From an uncultured Ruminococcus sp. (GTDB taxonomy: Bacteria > Bacillota > Clostridia > Oscillospirales > Ruminococcaceae): a stretch of DNA of 13,049 bases. A program made the position numbers and the translations under genes. This document shows, piece by piece, positions 6,642 to 13,049 of this stretch. The stretch's first letter is position 1, and every line of letters starts with the position of its first letter. The notes under the pieces were generated by a model that had not been told where the DNA came from, did not search any database, and saw nothing but the letters and a program-made list of their open reading frames with translations. The stretch is from the NCBI GenBank assembly GCA_900540005.1, contig UQEM01000061.1:1-13049 (forward strand), in the 5' to 3' direction.

Positions 6642-7409
6642 ATGGGAATTCTGGAAGTAAACCACATTAAAAAAGTGTACAAAACAAAAATTGGCGGAAC
6701 AGAGGTCGAGGCGCTGAAGGACATTCATTTCAGCGTGGAATCGGGCGAGTTTGTCGCTATCATGGGCGAATCAGGCAGCGGCAAGACCACTCTCCTTAAC
6801 ATACTTGCCGCACTCGACAAGCCTACTTCGGGCAGAGTATGTGTTGCCGGCAAAGACCTCACCGCGATACGCGACAAGGACAGAGCGGAATTCCGCCGAA
6901 ACAACCTCGGCTTTATTTTTCAGGATTTCAACCTGCTCGATAATTTCTCTATCGAGGACAACATCATGCTGCCGCTGGTTCTTGCAGGCGAGGATTACAA
7001 AACAATGAGGGTCAAACTATTTCCTATCGCAAGCAGCCTCGCAATAGACAGTCTGCTGAAAAAGTATCCCTACGAAGTTTCGGGCGGACAAAAGCAGAGA
7101 GCTGCCGTTGCCCGCGCACTCATCACAAATCCTTCTATCCTGCTCGCAGATGAACCGACCGGCGCACTTGATTCAAAGTCATCGACCAAGCTGCTTGAAC
7201 AACTTCGGGAAATAAACAAAACGGGACAGACCATTCTTATGGTAACTCACAGTAATGTCGCTGCAAGCTACGCTAACCGCGTTATGTTCATCAAAGACGG
7301 CGAGGTTTTCCACCAGATATACAAGGGCGATATGAAGCGCAGCGAAATGCTTGACAAGATATGCGATTCGGTAACGGTTCTCATGAGGGGAGGAGAAAAC
7401 GATGAGTAA
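6642..7409 (+). CDS. BceA-type ABC transporter ATPase
   Basis: 255 residues. Walker A is GESGSGKTT, the Q-loop FQDFNLLD, the signature VSGGQKQR, Walker B ILLADEPTGALD and the H-loop VTHS, all intact and in order. The MacB/LolD-like sequence (LNILAALDKPTSGRV, RRNNLGFIFQDFN) is typical of ATPases paired with FtsX-type permeases that move no substrate across the membrane but free lipid II-type targets from peptides. It acts on the cytoplasmic face with the permease encoded next. The gene has its own promoter and operator and a good ribosome site. The permease start overlaps its last 8 bases, so the two are made in step. Confidence 0.93.
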   Translation: MGILEVNHIKKVYKTKIGGTEVEALKDIHFSVESGEFVAIMGESGSGKTTLLNILAALDKPTSGRVCVAGKDLTAIRDKDRAEFRRNNLGFIFQDFNLLDNFSIEDNIMLPLVLAGEDYKTMRVKLFPIASSLAIDSLLKKYPYEVSGGQKQRAAVARALITNPSILLADEPTGALDSKSSTKLLEQLREINKTGQTILMVTHSNVAASYANRVMFIKDGEVFHQIYKGDMKRSEMLDKICDSVTVLMRGGENDE

Positions 7410-9429
7410 TAAGATCTTCCGCAAATTCGTTGCAGAGGGTATCACCAAAAATAAAAAGATCGTTCTCCCCTTTCTGGTTGCCGGAACGATAATCGTAATG
7501 ATCTTCAACATTCTTGCCTCTCTCGCGTATACTCCCTACATCTATCATGACGGAATTGAAGCTTTCTACGGCGCGCAGATACTTTCTACGCTGCTTGAGA
7601 TCAGCTTTAAGGTCGTCGGTTTTTTCTCGGTCATTTTCATACTTTATGCAAACAACTTTGTAATGAAAAACAGGCGAAAGGAGATAGGACTGTATGGCGT
7701 TCTCGGACTTTCCAAAAAGAATATTGCCATTATACTTATCGGCGATATGCTGGTCAAAGCCTTTATAACTATCGTATGCGGACTCATTCTCGGAACATTT
7801 CTGAATAAGCTCATGCTCCTTGCGCTTTACAAGATAATTCACCAGCCGCCTGTTTCAGGGCTTATGCTCGAACCGAAAAGCATAATAATAACAGCAGTCC
7901 TTTTCTCCATTATCTATCTTGTGTGCCTTATTTCAAACATCATGTCGGTAAATATCTGCAATCCTATCGAACTCCTGCGCAGCGACAAAAGCGGAGAAAA
8001 AGAACCGAAAGTCAAAGTGCTGATGTTCATTGCAGGTCTTGCCGCACTCGGCTGCGGATATTTTATCGCACTCAAAGCCAAGAGCACCATGGACGCGATA
8101 CAGTCTCTATTTACGAGCATTATACTCGTAATCGCAGCAACTTACCTGCTCTTTATCGCAGGCAGTATATTTATACTAAAAAAACTCAAGAACAACAAGA
8201 AATACTACTATAAAACCCGAAACTTCATCAGCGTCTCCAATCTCATCTATCGAATGAAGCATAACGCGGCAGGTCTTGCGTCAATATGCGTGCTTTCCAC
8301 GGGAGTTCTCATACTGCTTACAAGCGCCGCTTCCTTGCAGATACTCGGCAATAAGTCAATTGACACCCTTTATCTGAATGATATCAAGATAGAGATATAC
8401 GATGACAATTCTTTAAGCGATGAGGAGTGTATCAGCGGAATAGAGTCCATTGCTGACAAGCAAAATGAAAGCGTAGTCAACGGAAAAGTTCTCAGATACA
8501 ATTCGGCTTTATGGGTAAAAAGCGGAAACACCTTTACAGCCGAAGAATCAGAGGCTCTTATCGGCGTAAATGACGGAGCTGATATGTATCTCCTTTCACT
8601 TGATAATTACAATAAATATTTCGGAGCTGATGTAAAGCTTGACAAGGATCAGGTACTCGTCTACTCCACAAAGAATGATTTAAGCGGCGAATTGAACATT
8701 CTTGATAAAAAATTCTCTATTACGGGAGAAGTTCCCGAGGCCGACAGAGATAAACTGGACAAGATCATAAATCCCGCAATGAGGCTTTACGAGAGCGTTG
8801 TCGTCGTATTTGACAGCGATGAGACAATAAAAAGCCTGACTACGCTCGATAAATCAAGCGATCCAAGAATGTATATCTGCTTTGATACACAAAGGGAATG
8901 GTCGGCTAAAAAAGTAGCTGCTTTCACCAAAGACGTCAACGAATACCTGCGCAGCGGTCTTGATCCATCAAAGAACGAGTCTTACTACGTCGAGGTCAAG
9001 TTCAAGCAGGAGGAAAAAGCTTTCTTCTACAACCTCTACGGCGGAGCTTTCTTTGTCGGACTCTTCCTCGCAGTTGTTTTCCTCATGGCAACGGCTCTTA
9101 TCATCTACTATAAGCAGCTTTCAGAGGGCTATGAGGACAAGGAGCGCTACCGGATCCTCAGTTGTGTTGGTCTTACCGATAAGGAGATAAAACAGACCAT
9201 AAGGCGACAGGTCAAGCTGATATTCTTCCTCCCGCTCGTGACTGCGATAATCCACATGGCGGTTGCCAGCAAGATAATCAAGCTGTTTCTCGGAAGCGTC
9301 ATTATCGTTGACACATTCACATTTATCTGCTCAATGGTGATAGTATCACTTGTATTTACAGTATTCTATGCGATAGTCTACAAGTTCACATCAATACAGT
9401 ACTATAAAATAGTTAACTCAAACAACTGA
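7402..9429 (+). CDS. BceB-type ABC transporter permease (FtsX family)
   Basis: 675 residues with ten predicted membrane helices: about 20-42, 66-86, 106-138, 157-180, 206-224, 237-260, 289-313, then 545-568, 604-625 and 632-660. A roughly 225-residue extracellular domain sits between helices 7 and 8 (about 314-540), the defining layout of the BceB/VraG group. FtsX-type motifs flank the helices (MKNRRKEIGLYGVLGLSKKNI and, near the end, DKERYRILSCVGLTDKEIKQ). In this group the extracellular domain recognises the peptide-target complex, and the permease itself signals to the kinase. Start ATG 7402 has GGGGAGGAG at 7387-7395 inside the ATPase gene. It is the last gene of the unit; a terminator follows. 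The substrate (bacitracin-like, lantibiotic or other) cannot be told from sequence. Confidence 0.92.
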   Translation: MSNKIFRKFVAEGITKNKKIVLPFLVAGTIIVMIFNILASLAYTPYIYHDGIEAFYGAQILSTLLEISFKVVGFFSVIFILYANNFVMKNRRKEIGLYGVLGLSKKNIAIILIGDMLVKAFITIVCGLILGTFLNKLMLLALYKIIHQPPVSGLMLEPKSIIITAVLFSIIYLVCLISNIMSVNICNPIELLRSDKSGEKEPKVKVLMFIAGLAALGCGYFIALKAKSTMDAIQSLFTSIILVIAATYLLFIAGSIFILKKLKNNKKYYYKTRNFISVSNLIYRMKHNAAGLASICVLSTGVLILLTSAASLQILGNKSIDTLYLNDIKIEIYDDNSLSDEECISGIESIADKQNESVVNGKVLRYNSALWVKSGNTFTAEESEALIGVNDGADMYLLSLDNYNKYFGADVKLDKDQVLVYSTKNDLSGELNILDKKFSITGEVPEADRDKLDKIINPAMRLYESVVVVFDSDETIKSLTTLDKSSDPRMYICFDTQREWSAKKVAAFTKDVNEYLRSGLDPSKNESYYVEVKFKQEEKAFFYNLYGGAFFVGLFLAVVFLMATALIIYYKQLSEGYEDKERYRILSCVGLTDKEIKQTIRRQVKLIFFLPLVTAIIHMAVASKIIKLFLGSVIIVDTFTFICSMVIVSLVFTVFYAIVYKFTSIQYYKIVNSNN

Positions 9430-9450
9430 TTCCTAAATCGCTGAAACAGC

Positions 9451-9496
9451 AAAAACCTCCTATGGTTAATTTCTGCCATAGAAGGTTTTTATTTTT
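9451..9496. terminator. Bidirectional hairpin terminator between permease and dockerin genes
   Basis: AAAAACCTCCTATGG (9451-9465) pairs with CCATAGAAGGTTTTT (9476-9490) with one mismatch and a 10-nt loop, and is followed by ATTTTT. The A-rich left arm gives a U tract in the opposite direction, so it can stop both the plus-strand permease transcript and the minus-strand dockerin transcript, which converge here. Confidence 0.85.
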
Positions 9497-9507
9497 ACAA
9501 GAGTTGT

Positions 9508-10343
9508 TTACTGCTCTGGAAGTGTAATAAGATCAATAATATACTTCTGAACAGCAAGAGCGTCCTTAGTGGTCACACCGTCGCCAACGCTTGAGCAGTC
9601 AGCGTTTCTCCAGCCGCTCTCAGTGATGTGAGTCGGGTCATTGCCTGTAAGTCCGTATTTGTCCTTATTTGCGATCGCCTGTAGTATCATAACTGCATCC
9701 GAAATATCGACCTTGCCGTCGGTGTTTGCATCTCCGTAAAGAAGATCGTCAACTATAGTTGTTGTCGAAGTTGTCGGTATTTCTGATGTAGTGGTAGTTG
9801 TTGTTTCAGCGGGTTTAGTTGTAGTAGTGGTGGTAGTTGTTGTCGTAGTAGTCGTTGTGGTGGTAGTTTCGGAAGTCGTGGTGGAAGTAGTTTCGATTGC
9901 CTTTTTGTTTACGATAACATCGCCAACATCAGCAGAAACCTTGTCGATGAAGCCCATTGATTTACACCTGTCTCAACCAGTGTCTCGAACTGCTTTCTCT
10001 GCTCGTAGGTAATGGTCTGAGTGGACTGCCAGCGAACCACATAATTAAGCTCTCCGTTGTTGGCAATTATCTGGTCAAAGAGGGAATTCCAGCGCTTGGA
10101 TTTAGTACCCATTGAATCCTCGTTCTGAACTCTGTTCTGGTAGATCCAGTCAGCAGCGTACTGATACTCCGAGGGCATATCCGCAATTGTGATAGCCGAA
10201 TCAGCGGCATTAGCCGTTACAGTTGCAGGTACGGAGAGAACTGAGGGCTGGTTCTCAAATGCAAAAGGCGCAGAGAGGGCGGACGCCATTACAGCAGCAC
10301 TGAGAAGCGCCGATGCAAGCTTCTTTTTTGATTTTTTTAGCAT
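9508..10343 (-). pseudogene. Secreted dockerin-containing protein, internal deletion/frameshift
   Basis: ATG at 10343 with AAGGAG at 10351-10356. The product starts with a signal peptide: KKSKKK, then a hydrophobic stretch LASALLSAAVMASALSA, with likely cleavage after ANAA near residue 48. An N-terminal domain follows (MPSEYQYAADWIYQNR, LNYVVRWQSTQTITYEQRKQFE) that I recognise only as a type seen in ruminococcal secreted proteins. At about 9955-9965 this frame runs into a short wrong tail and stops at 9909. The other frame (9508-9957) continues with VSADVGDVIVNKK, a threonine linker and a type I dockerin with two repeats (GDANTDGKVDISDAV; DCSSVGDGVTTKDALAVQKYI). The dockerin would dock the protein to a cohesin on a cellulosome scaffold. 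With only about 90 mature residues before the linker, a large middle part is probably deleted. Confidence 0.75.
9757..9894 (-). repeat. Poly-threonine linker coding repeat
   Basis: The minus strand codes for a linker of mostly threonine, with an uninterrupted run of 17 Thr (9817-9867) and flanking ETTSTTTSE and KPAETTTTTTSE segments. Mixed ACA/ACC/ACG/ACT codons show it is held at the protein level and not a simple trinucleotide expansion. Such linkers commonly separate catalytic modules from dockerins in Ruminococcus. Confidence 0.85.
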
Positions 10344-10381
10344 AATTACACTCCTTCTATATTTTTCCCATGTAATGCACA

Positions 10382-10415
10382 ACAGCGTGTTCACAAAAAA
10401 TTGGGAACACGCCGT
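10382..10415 (-). promoter_or_regulatory. 11-bp hairpin in the 5' leader of the dockerin gene
   Basis: ACGGCGTGTTC and GAACACGCTGT (minus-strand reading, 10415-10405 and 10392-10382) pair over 11 bp with one G-U and a 12-nt loop rich in U. It sits about 40 bases before the start codon and leaves the ribosome site free. A TATAAT -10 candidate lies just upstream (10446-10451, minus) with no good -35. The role is unknown; mRNA stability is one possibility. Confidence 0.45.
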
Positions 10416-10562
10416 GAAACTTCGCTGCATAGGGATTATGAAATAATTATACAGTATTTACAAACAAAAAAATCAATATTATAATACAATAAATCAAATA
10501 TCAAACTGAAAATTCTACCATTTTCACAATGGCGGACTGTCCGGCTTGGCGAAAATAACAAA

Positions 10563-10588
10563 ACGGAGGTCATAATTCCGACCTCCGT
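10563..10588 (-). terminator. Rho-independent terminator after the Sir2 gene
   Basis: ACGGAGGTC (10563-10571) and GACCTCCGT (10580-10588) form a perfect 9-bp GC-rich stem with an 8-nt loop. On the minus strand it is followed by TTTTGTTATTTT. It lies five bases beyond the Sir2 stop codon and ends the four-gene operon. Confidence 0.88.
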
Positions 10589-10593
10589 CAATA

Positions 10594-11322
10594 TCAATCT
10601 ACCGCCGCAGACAGAACTTCACCTATTCTGCCGCAAATCAGCAGGTCTGCTGAACTGTCCATTCCTGTAGGAGACATATTTATTATAACAAGATTGTTTC
10701 CGCGGAAGTAGCGCACAAGTCCTGCCGCAGGATATACATTAAGAGAAGTGCCTGCGATAATCAGCGTATCCGCCTCTGCGATCGCATTGACAGCACCGTT
10801 TACCACACTGTCGTCAAGTCCTTCCTCGTAGAGCACAACGTCGGGCTTTACCACTCCCCCACACTCACAGGTGGGAACACCAGTCGAGTTCATGATAAAT
10901 TCAACACTGTGGAATTTTCCGCATTTCATGCAGTAGTTTCGCAGAACGCTGCCGTGAAGCTCATACACCTTTTTGCTGCCGGCAGCCTGATGCAGACCGT
11001 CTATATTCTGCGTCACCACCGCAGTAAGCTTACCCTCGCGTTCAAGCTGTGCAAGTTTGAGGTGCGCCGCATTCGGTTCAGCGTTAGGGCACAGCATTTT
11101 TGCGCGGTAGAATCTATAAAATTCCTCCGTCTTTTTCATGAAAAAGCTGTGGCTGAGAATAGTCTCGGGCGGATAATCCCACTGCTGATTGTAAAGACCG
11201 TCAACACTTCTGAAATCCGGAATACCGCTCTCGGTGGAAACTCCTGCACCGCCGAAAAAGACTATCTTATCGGAATTTTTGATCATTCCGCGAAGTTTTT
11301 CGATCTCTTCCATACTACTCAC
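10594..11322 (-). CDS. cobB: Sir2-family NAD-dependent protein deacylase
   Basis: 242 residues, typical for bacterial sirtuins. It removes acetyl or other acyl groups from lysines using NAD+, giving O-acyl-ADP-ribose and nicotinamide. Motifs: NAD-binding GAGVSTESGIPDFRS (about 25-39), TQNIDGLH (104-111), catalytic H123 in ELHGS, and zinc-ligand cysteines C131, C134, C152 and C154, the second pair spaced by one residue only. GTSLNVYPAAGL closes the Rossmann fold. Start is GTG 11322, overlapping the yjbQ stop by 8 bases, with AAAGG upstream; an ATG at 11313 is an alternative that drops three residues. It is the last gene of the operon and should be translationally coupled to yjbQ. Confidence 0.93.
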   Translation of the reverse strand: MSSMEEIEKLRGMIKNSDKIVFFGGAGVSTESGIPDFRSVDGLYNQQWDYPPETILSHSFFMKKTEEFYRFYRAKMLCPNAEPNAAHLKLAQLEREGKLTAVVTQNIDGLHQAAGSKKVYELHGSVLRNYCMKCGKFHSVEFIMNSTGVPTCECGGVVKPDVVLYEEGLDDSVVNGAVNAIAEADTLIIAGTSLNVYPAAGLVRYFRGNNLVIINMSPTGMDSSADLLICGRIGEVLSAAVD

Positions 11323-11710
11323 CCATGACCTTTACATAGAATTTTCTTGTGCGCGGACCGTCAAATTCACAGAAATAAACGTCCTGCCAAGTTCCGAGCA
11401 AGGGCTTTCCGCCGCTTACGATGAGGATCTCGCTTGCTCCGACCGCCGAGGACTTTATATGCGCGTCCGAATTGCCCTCTGCATGGCGAAAAGCATTGAG
11501 ATTCGGAAATATCTTGTCCATCCCGAGCACAAAATCGCTTTTTACGTCAGGGTCAGCGTTTTCGTTGATCGTTATAGCGGCAGTGGTGTGCGGACAGAAC
11601 ACCACGCATATCCCCTCGTTAACTCCGCTCTCGGAAACCGCCTCTGTCACTTCATTTGTAATATTCACAAGTCCCTCATTCGGGGTTTTAAGCTGAAAAT
11701 TGAATAACAT
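11315..11710 (-). CDS. yjbQ: YjbQ-family (UPF0047) protein
   Basis: 131 residues, a complete single domain. Conserved motifs are CPHTTAAITINENADPDV (H41), HAEGNSDAHIKSS (H76, H84) and GTWQDVYFCEFDGPR near the C-terminus. The histidines suggest a metal or phosphate-binding site. Members show weak thiamine-phosphate synthase activity in vitro, hence the name secondary thiamine-phosphate synthase enzyme, but the physiological role is not settled. It is cytosolic, with no signal peptide or helices. ATG 11710 has AAGGGAGAG at 11716-11724. The gene lies 36 bases after nth and overlaps the Sir2 start. Confidence 0.93.
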   Translation of the reverse strand: MLFNFQLKTPNEGLVNITNEVTEAVSESGVNEGICVVFCPHTTAAITINENADPDVKSDFVLGMDKIFPNLNAFRHAEGNSDAHIKSSAVGASEILIVSGGKPLLGTWQDVYFCEFDGPRTRKFYVKVMGE

Positions 11711-11746
11711 GATTACTCTCCCTTATAATATGTATATGTCGTCAGG

Positions 11747-12382
11747 TCACTTGTTCTGCGCGTAGTATCTGCAAAAATAGTTCAGCGGACATTCGCCGCA
11801 TTTCGGACTCCTTGCGCGGCAGATATCTCTGCCGAACTGAACTGTTCTGTGGCAGAAATCCGATGATGTTTCCGGCGGCAGGAGCTTTACGAGGTCTTTT
11901 TCGACCTTCGCAGGCTCTTTGTTGGAAGTAAGCCCGAGCCGTCCCGATATGCGTATGCAGTGAGTGTCGGTAACGACCGCAGGCTTACCGAAAACATCGC
12001 CGAGAATAAGATTCGCGGTCTTTCTGCCGACCCCCGACAGCGTGAGGAGTTCCTCCATGGTAGAGGGCACTTCTCCGCCGAAATTATTGATAAGCTGCCC
12101 TGCCATTTCCTTTAGGCTCTTTGCCTTTGTGTGGTAGAATCCGCACGGTTTCACGTCCTGTTCAAGCTCCGCGAGGTCTGCGTCCGCAAAAGCCTGAAGT
12201 GTCGGGTACTTTTTGAACAAAGTTTTCGTTACAACGTTGACCCTTGCGTCAGTGCACTGTGCAGCAAGTCTGGTCGCCATCATAAGCTGATACGGCTCTC
12301 CGTAATCAAGCGTACACTGAGCGCCCGGATAGAGCTTTTCCAGTTCTGCGCAGGCAAGGTCTGCAATTTCCTGTTTTTTCAT
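11747..12382 (-). CDS. nth: Endonuclease III (DNA glycosylase/AP lyase)
   Basis: 211 residues. It removes oxidised pyrimidines and cleaves the abasic site in base-excision repair. The helix-hairpin-helix LSGVGRKTANLIL carries catalytic K121, and VTDTHCIRISGRLGL carries D139, the same spacing as E. coli Nth K120/D138. The C-terminal [4Fe-4S] loop is C188-X6-C195-X2-C198-X5-C204, complete. The usual LLSAQTTD near residue 40 appears as RLAAQCTD, a mild variation. The ATG at 12382 overlaps the stop of the upstream membrane-protein gene (ATGA), with AGAGGTGAG as ribosome site inside that gene, so the pair is translationally coupled. Confidence 0.95.
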   Translation of the reverse strand: MKKQEIADLACAELEKLYPGAQCTLDYGEPYQLMMATRLAAQCTDARVNVVTKTLFKKYPTLQAFADADLAELEQDVKPCGFYHTKAKSLKEMAGQLINNFGGEVPSTMEELLTLSGVGRKTANLILGDVFGKPAVVTDTHCIRISGRLGLTSNKEPAKVEKDLVKLLPPETSSDFCHRTVQFGRDICRARSPKCGECPLNYFCRYYAQNK

Positions 12383-12738
12383 TTGTTCTCACCTCTGAGC
12401 TGTTTCTGTTTTGCCAATATATCGTCGTATATCCGATACATCTTCTGAACCGTGTTTTCAAGGAAATAATAGTGCTTTATGTAGAATACGAGCAGTATGA
12501 TTATCATTGTAACAAGCACAATAAGCAAACCGTTATCTGTTACGAGCATTGTACACATGAATATCGACACTATGACCGCAAACATCATAGTCACGAGAAA
12601 ATGCACTATCCTCTCGTGCTGCATAAAAGCGATCTTGTCCTTGTGCTCGGCAAGAATATCGTCCGCGTCCGAAAGCTCCGTACATTCAGCGAGCCTTTTA
12701 GTTATCTGATCTATGTAATTTTTCAGGTATTCTGTCAT
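12379..12738 (-). CDS. Small two-helix membrane protein of unknown function
   Basis: 119 residues from ATG 12738. An in-frame ATG at 12771 would add 11 residues, but it overlaps the -10 region and the G-rich ribosome site (12745-12751) favours 12738. A charged N-terminal helix (KNYIDQITKRLAECTELSDADDILAEHKDKI) is followed by two hydrophobic segments (HFLVTMMFAVIVSIFMCTML and LLIVLVTMIIILLVFYI) separated by about four residues, then a charged tail. Both ends should be cytoplasmic. I do not recognise a family. It is the first gene of the operon, joined to nth by an ATGA overlap, which suggests co-expression more than a shared pathway. Confidence 0.8.
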   Translation of the reverse strand: MTEYLKNYIDQITKRLAECTELSDADDILAEHKDKIAFMQHERIVHFLVTMMFAVIVSIFMCTMLVTDNGLLIVLVTMIIILLVFYIKHYYFLENTVQKMYRIYDDILAKQKQLRGENK

Positions 12739-12759
12739 TGCATTCCCCCCCTTTCTCAA

Positions 12760-12788
12760 ATTATACACCATTTCTGCGATTTTGTCAC
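12760..12788 (-). promoter_or_regulatory. Promoter of the membrane protein-nth-yjbQ-sir2 operon
   Basis: On the minus strand GTGACA (12788-12783), a 17-bp spacer and a perfect TATAAT (12765-12760), just ahead of the ribosome site and ATG at 12738. A second TATAAT lies upstream at 12811-12806 without a good -35. Confidence 0.65.
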
Positions 12789-12811
12789 GCTTTTTTTACT
12801 GCCAAATTATA

Positions 12812-13002
12812 CTCGCCGCAAAACTATCATTTGCAGAAATAACAGGCAATATTGAAAATTAAGTTACCCACCATTAATTAAGTTATATTTAAGCTGAATA
12901 TTACTCATTATGTCAAAAAGTCAGTCTATCAATTGTGTAACTGACCAAAGTTTTGGAACTATTTGTAATTTTTTTGGAAAATTATTGATTTTTGTATAAA
13001 TC
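12812..13002. other. Intergenic stretch with no gene seen
   Basis: AT-rich sequence with no convincing frame. Minor pairings only: GTCAGT (12920-12925)/ACTGAC (12940-12945) and CCAAA-GT-TTTGG (12945-12956). It probably leads to the next gene, which is cut off by the contig end. Confidence 0.5.
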
Positions 13003-13049
13003 CTGTCTCTTATACACATCTCCGAGCCCACGAGACTCGACGTCATCTC
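13003..13049. other. Illumina Nextera adapter and index contamination
   Basis: From 13003 the sequence is the 19-bp mosaic end CTGTCTCTTATACACATCT followed by CCGAGCCCACGAGAC, the Nextera read-2 adapter. Next come the 8-base index TCGACGTC (13037-13044, as I recall i7 N729) and ATCTC, the start of the P7 tail. These bases are a sequencing artefact and not part of the genome. Confidence 0.97.

Noticed and set aside
9757..9894. Long valine-rich plus-strand frame opposite the threonine linker
   Set aside because: It is simply the complement of Thr codons; the dockerin frame on the minus strand explains it.
12131..12448. Plus-strand frames opposite nth, yjbQ and sir2
   Set aside because: The minus-strand genes have full families of motifs and ribosome sites; the opposite frames have neither.
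12920..12945. GTCAGT/ACTGAC pairing as a terminator
   Set aside because: Only 6 bp with a 14-nt loop and no T tract directly after.

Overview
The window looks like the end of a draft-genome contig from an anaerobic gut Firmicute, most likely a cellulosome-type Ruminococcus or close relative. The main clue is a secreted protein gene with a poly-threonine linker and a C-terminal type I dockerin. The Bce-type peptide-sensing module, the Nth/YjbQ/Sir2 gene set and moderately AT-rich base composition fit this. The last 47 bases (13003-13049) are Illumina Nextera adapter plus index sequence, not genome.

Left part (about 1-4700) is a decayed mobile region. On the minus strand it holds pieces of an integrative conjugative element: the 3' two-thirds of a topoisomerase III gene, joined after a frameshift to the C-terminal third of a giant SNF2-type helicase, then a short gene resembling the N-terminus of DUF3991/TOPRIM proteins that is interrupted by a TGA. 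An IS3-family remnant (about 3209-4339) has cut off the 5' end of topB. Its own two genes are broken by several single-base losses at A-tracts. Beside it lies a 154-bp palindromic element with perfect 14-bp terminal inverted repeats (4340-4493), and then about 190 bp of a broken type I restriction hsdR gene on the plus strand. Nothing in this part looks functional.

Middle part (4824-9490) is an intact plus-strand Bce-type antimicrobial-peptide module: response regulator, intramembrane-type sensor kinase, ABC ATPase and a 10-helix FtsX-type permease with a large extracellular domain. The kinase start overlaps the regulator end, and the permease overlaps the ATPase. The gap before the ATPase carries a perfect CTTACA-N4-TGTAAG palindrome just upstream of an extended -10 promoter, so the regulator very likely controls the transporter. 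A hairpin terminator closes the unit.

Right part (9508-12788) is on the minus strand. A dockerin-protein gene has a good promoter-proximal start and signal peptide, but its N-terminal domain runs out of frame into the linker/dockerin, which suggests an internal deletion. Further right is a compact housekeeping-like operon transcribed from 12788 downwards: small two-helix membrane protein, endonuclease III, YjbQ-family protein and a Sir2 deacylase, ending in a strong terminator at 10563-10588. The bases between its promoter and the adapter (about 12812-13002) show no gene.
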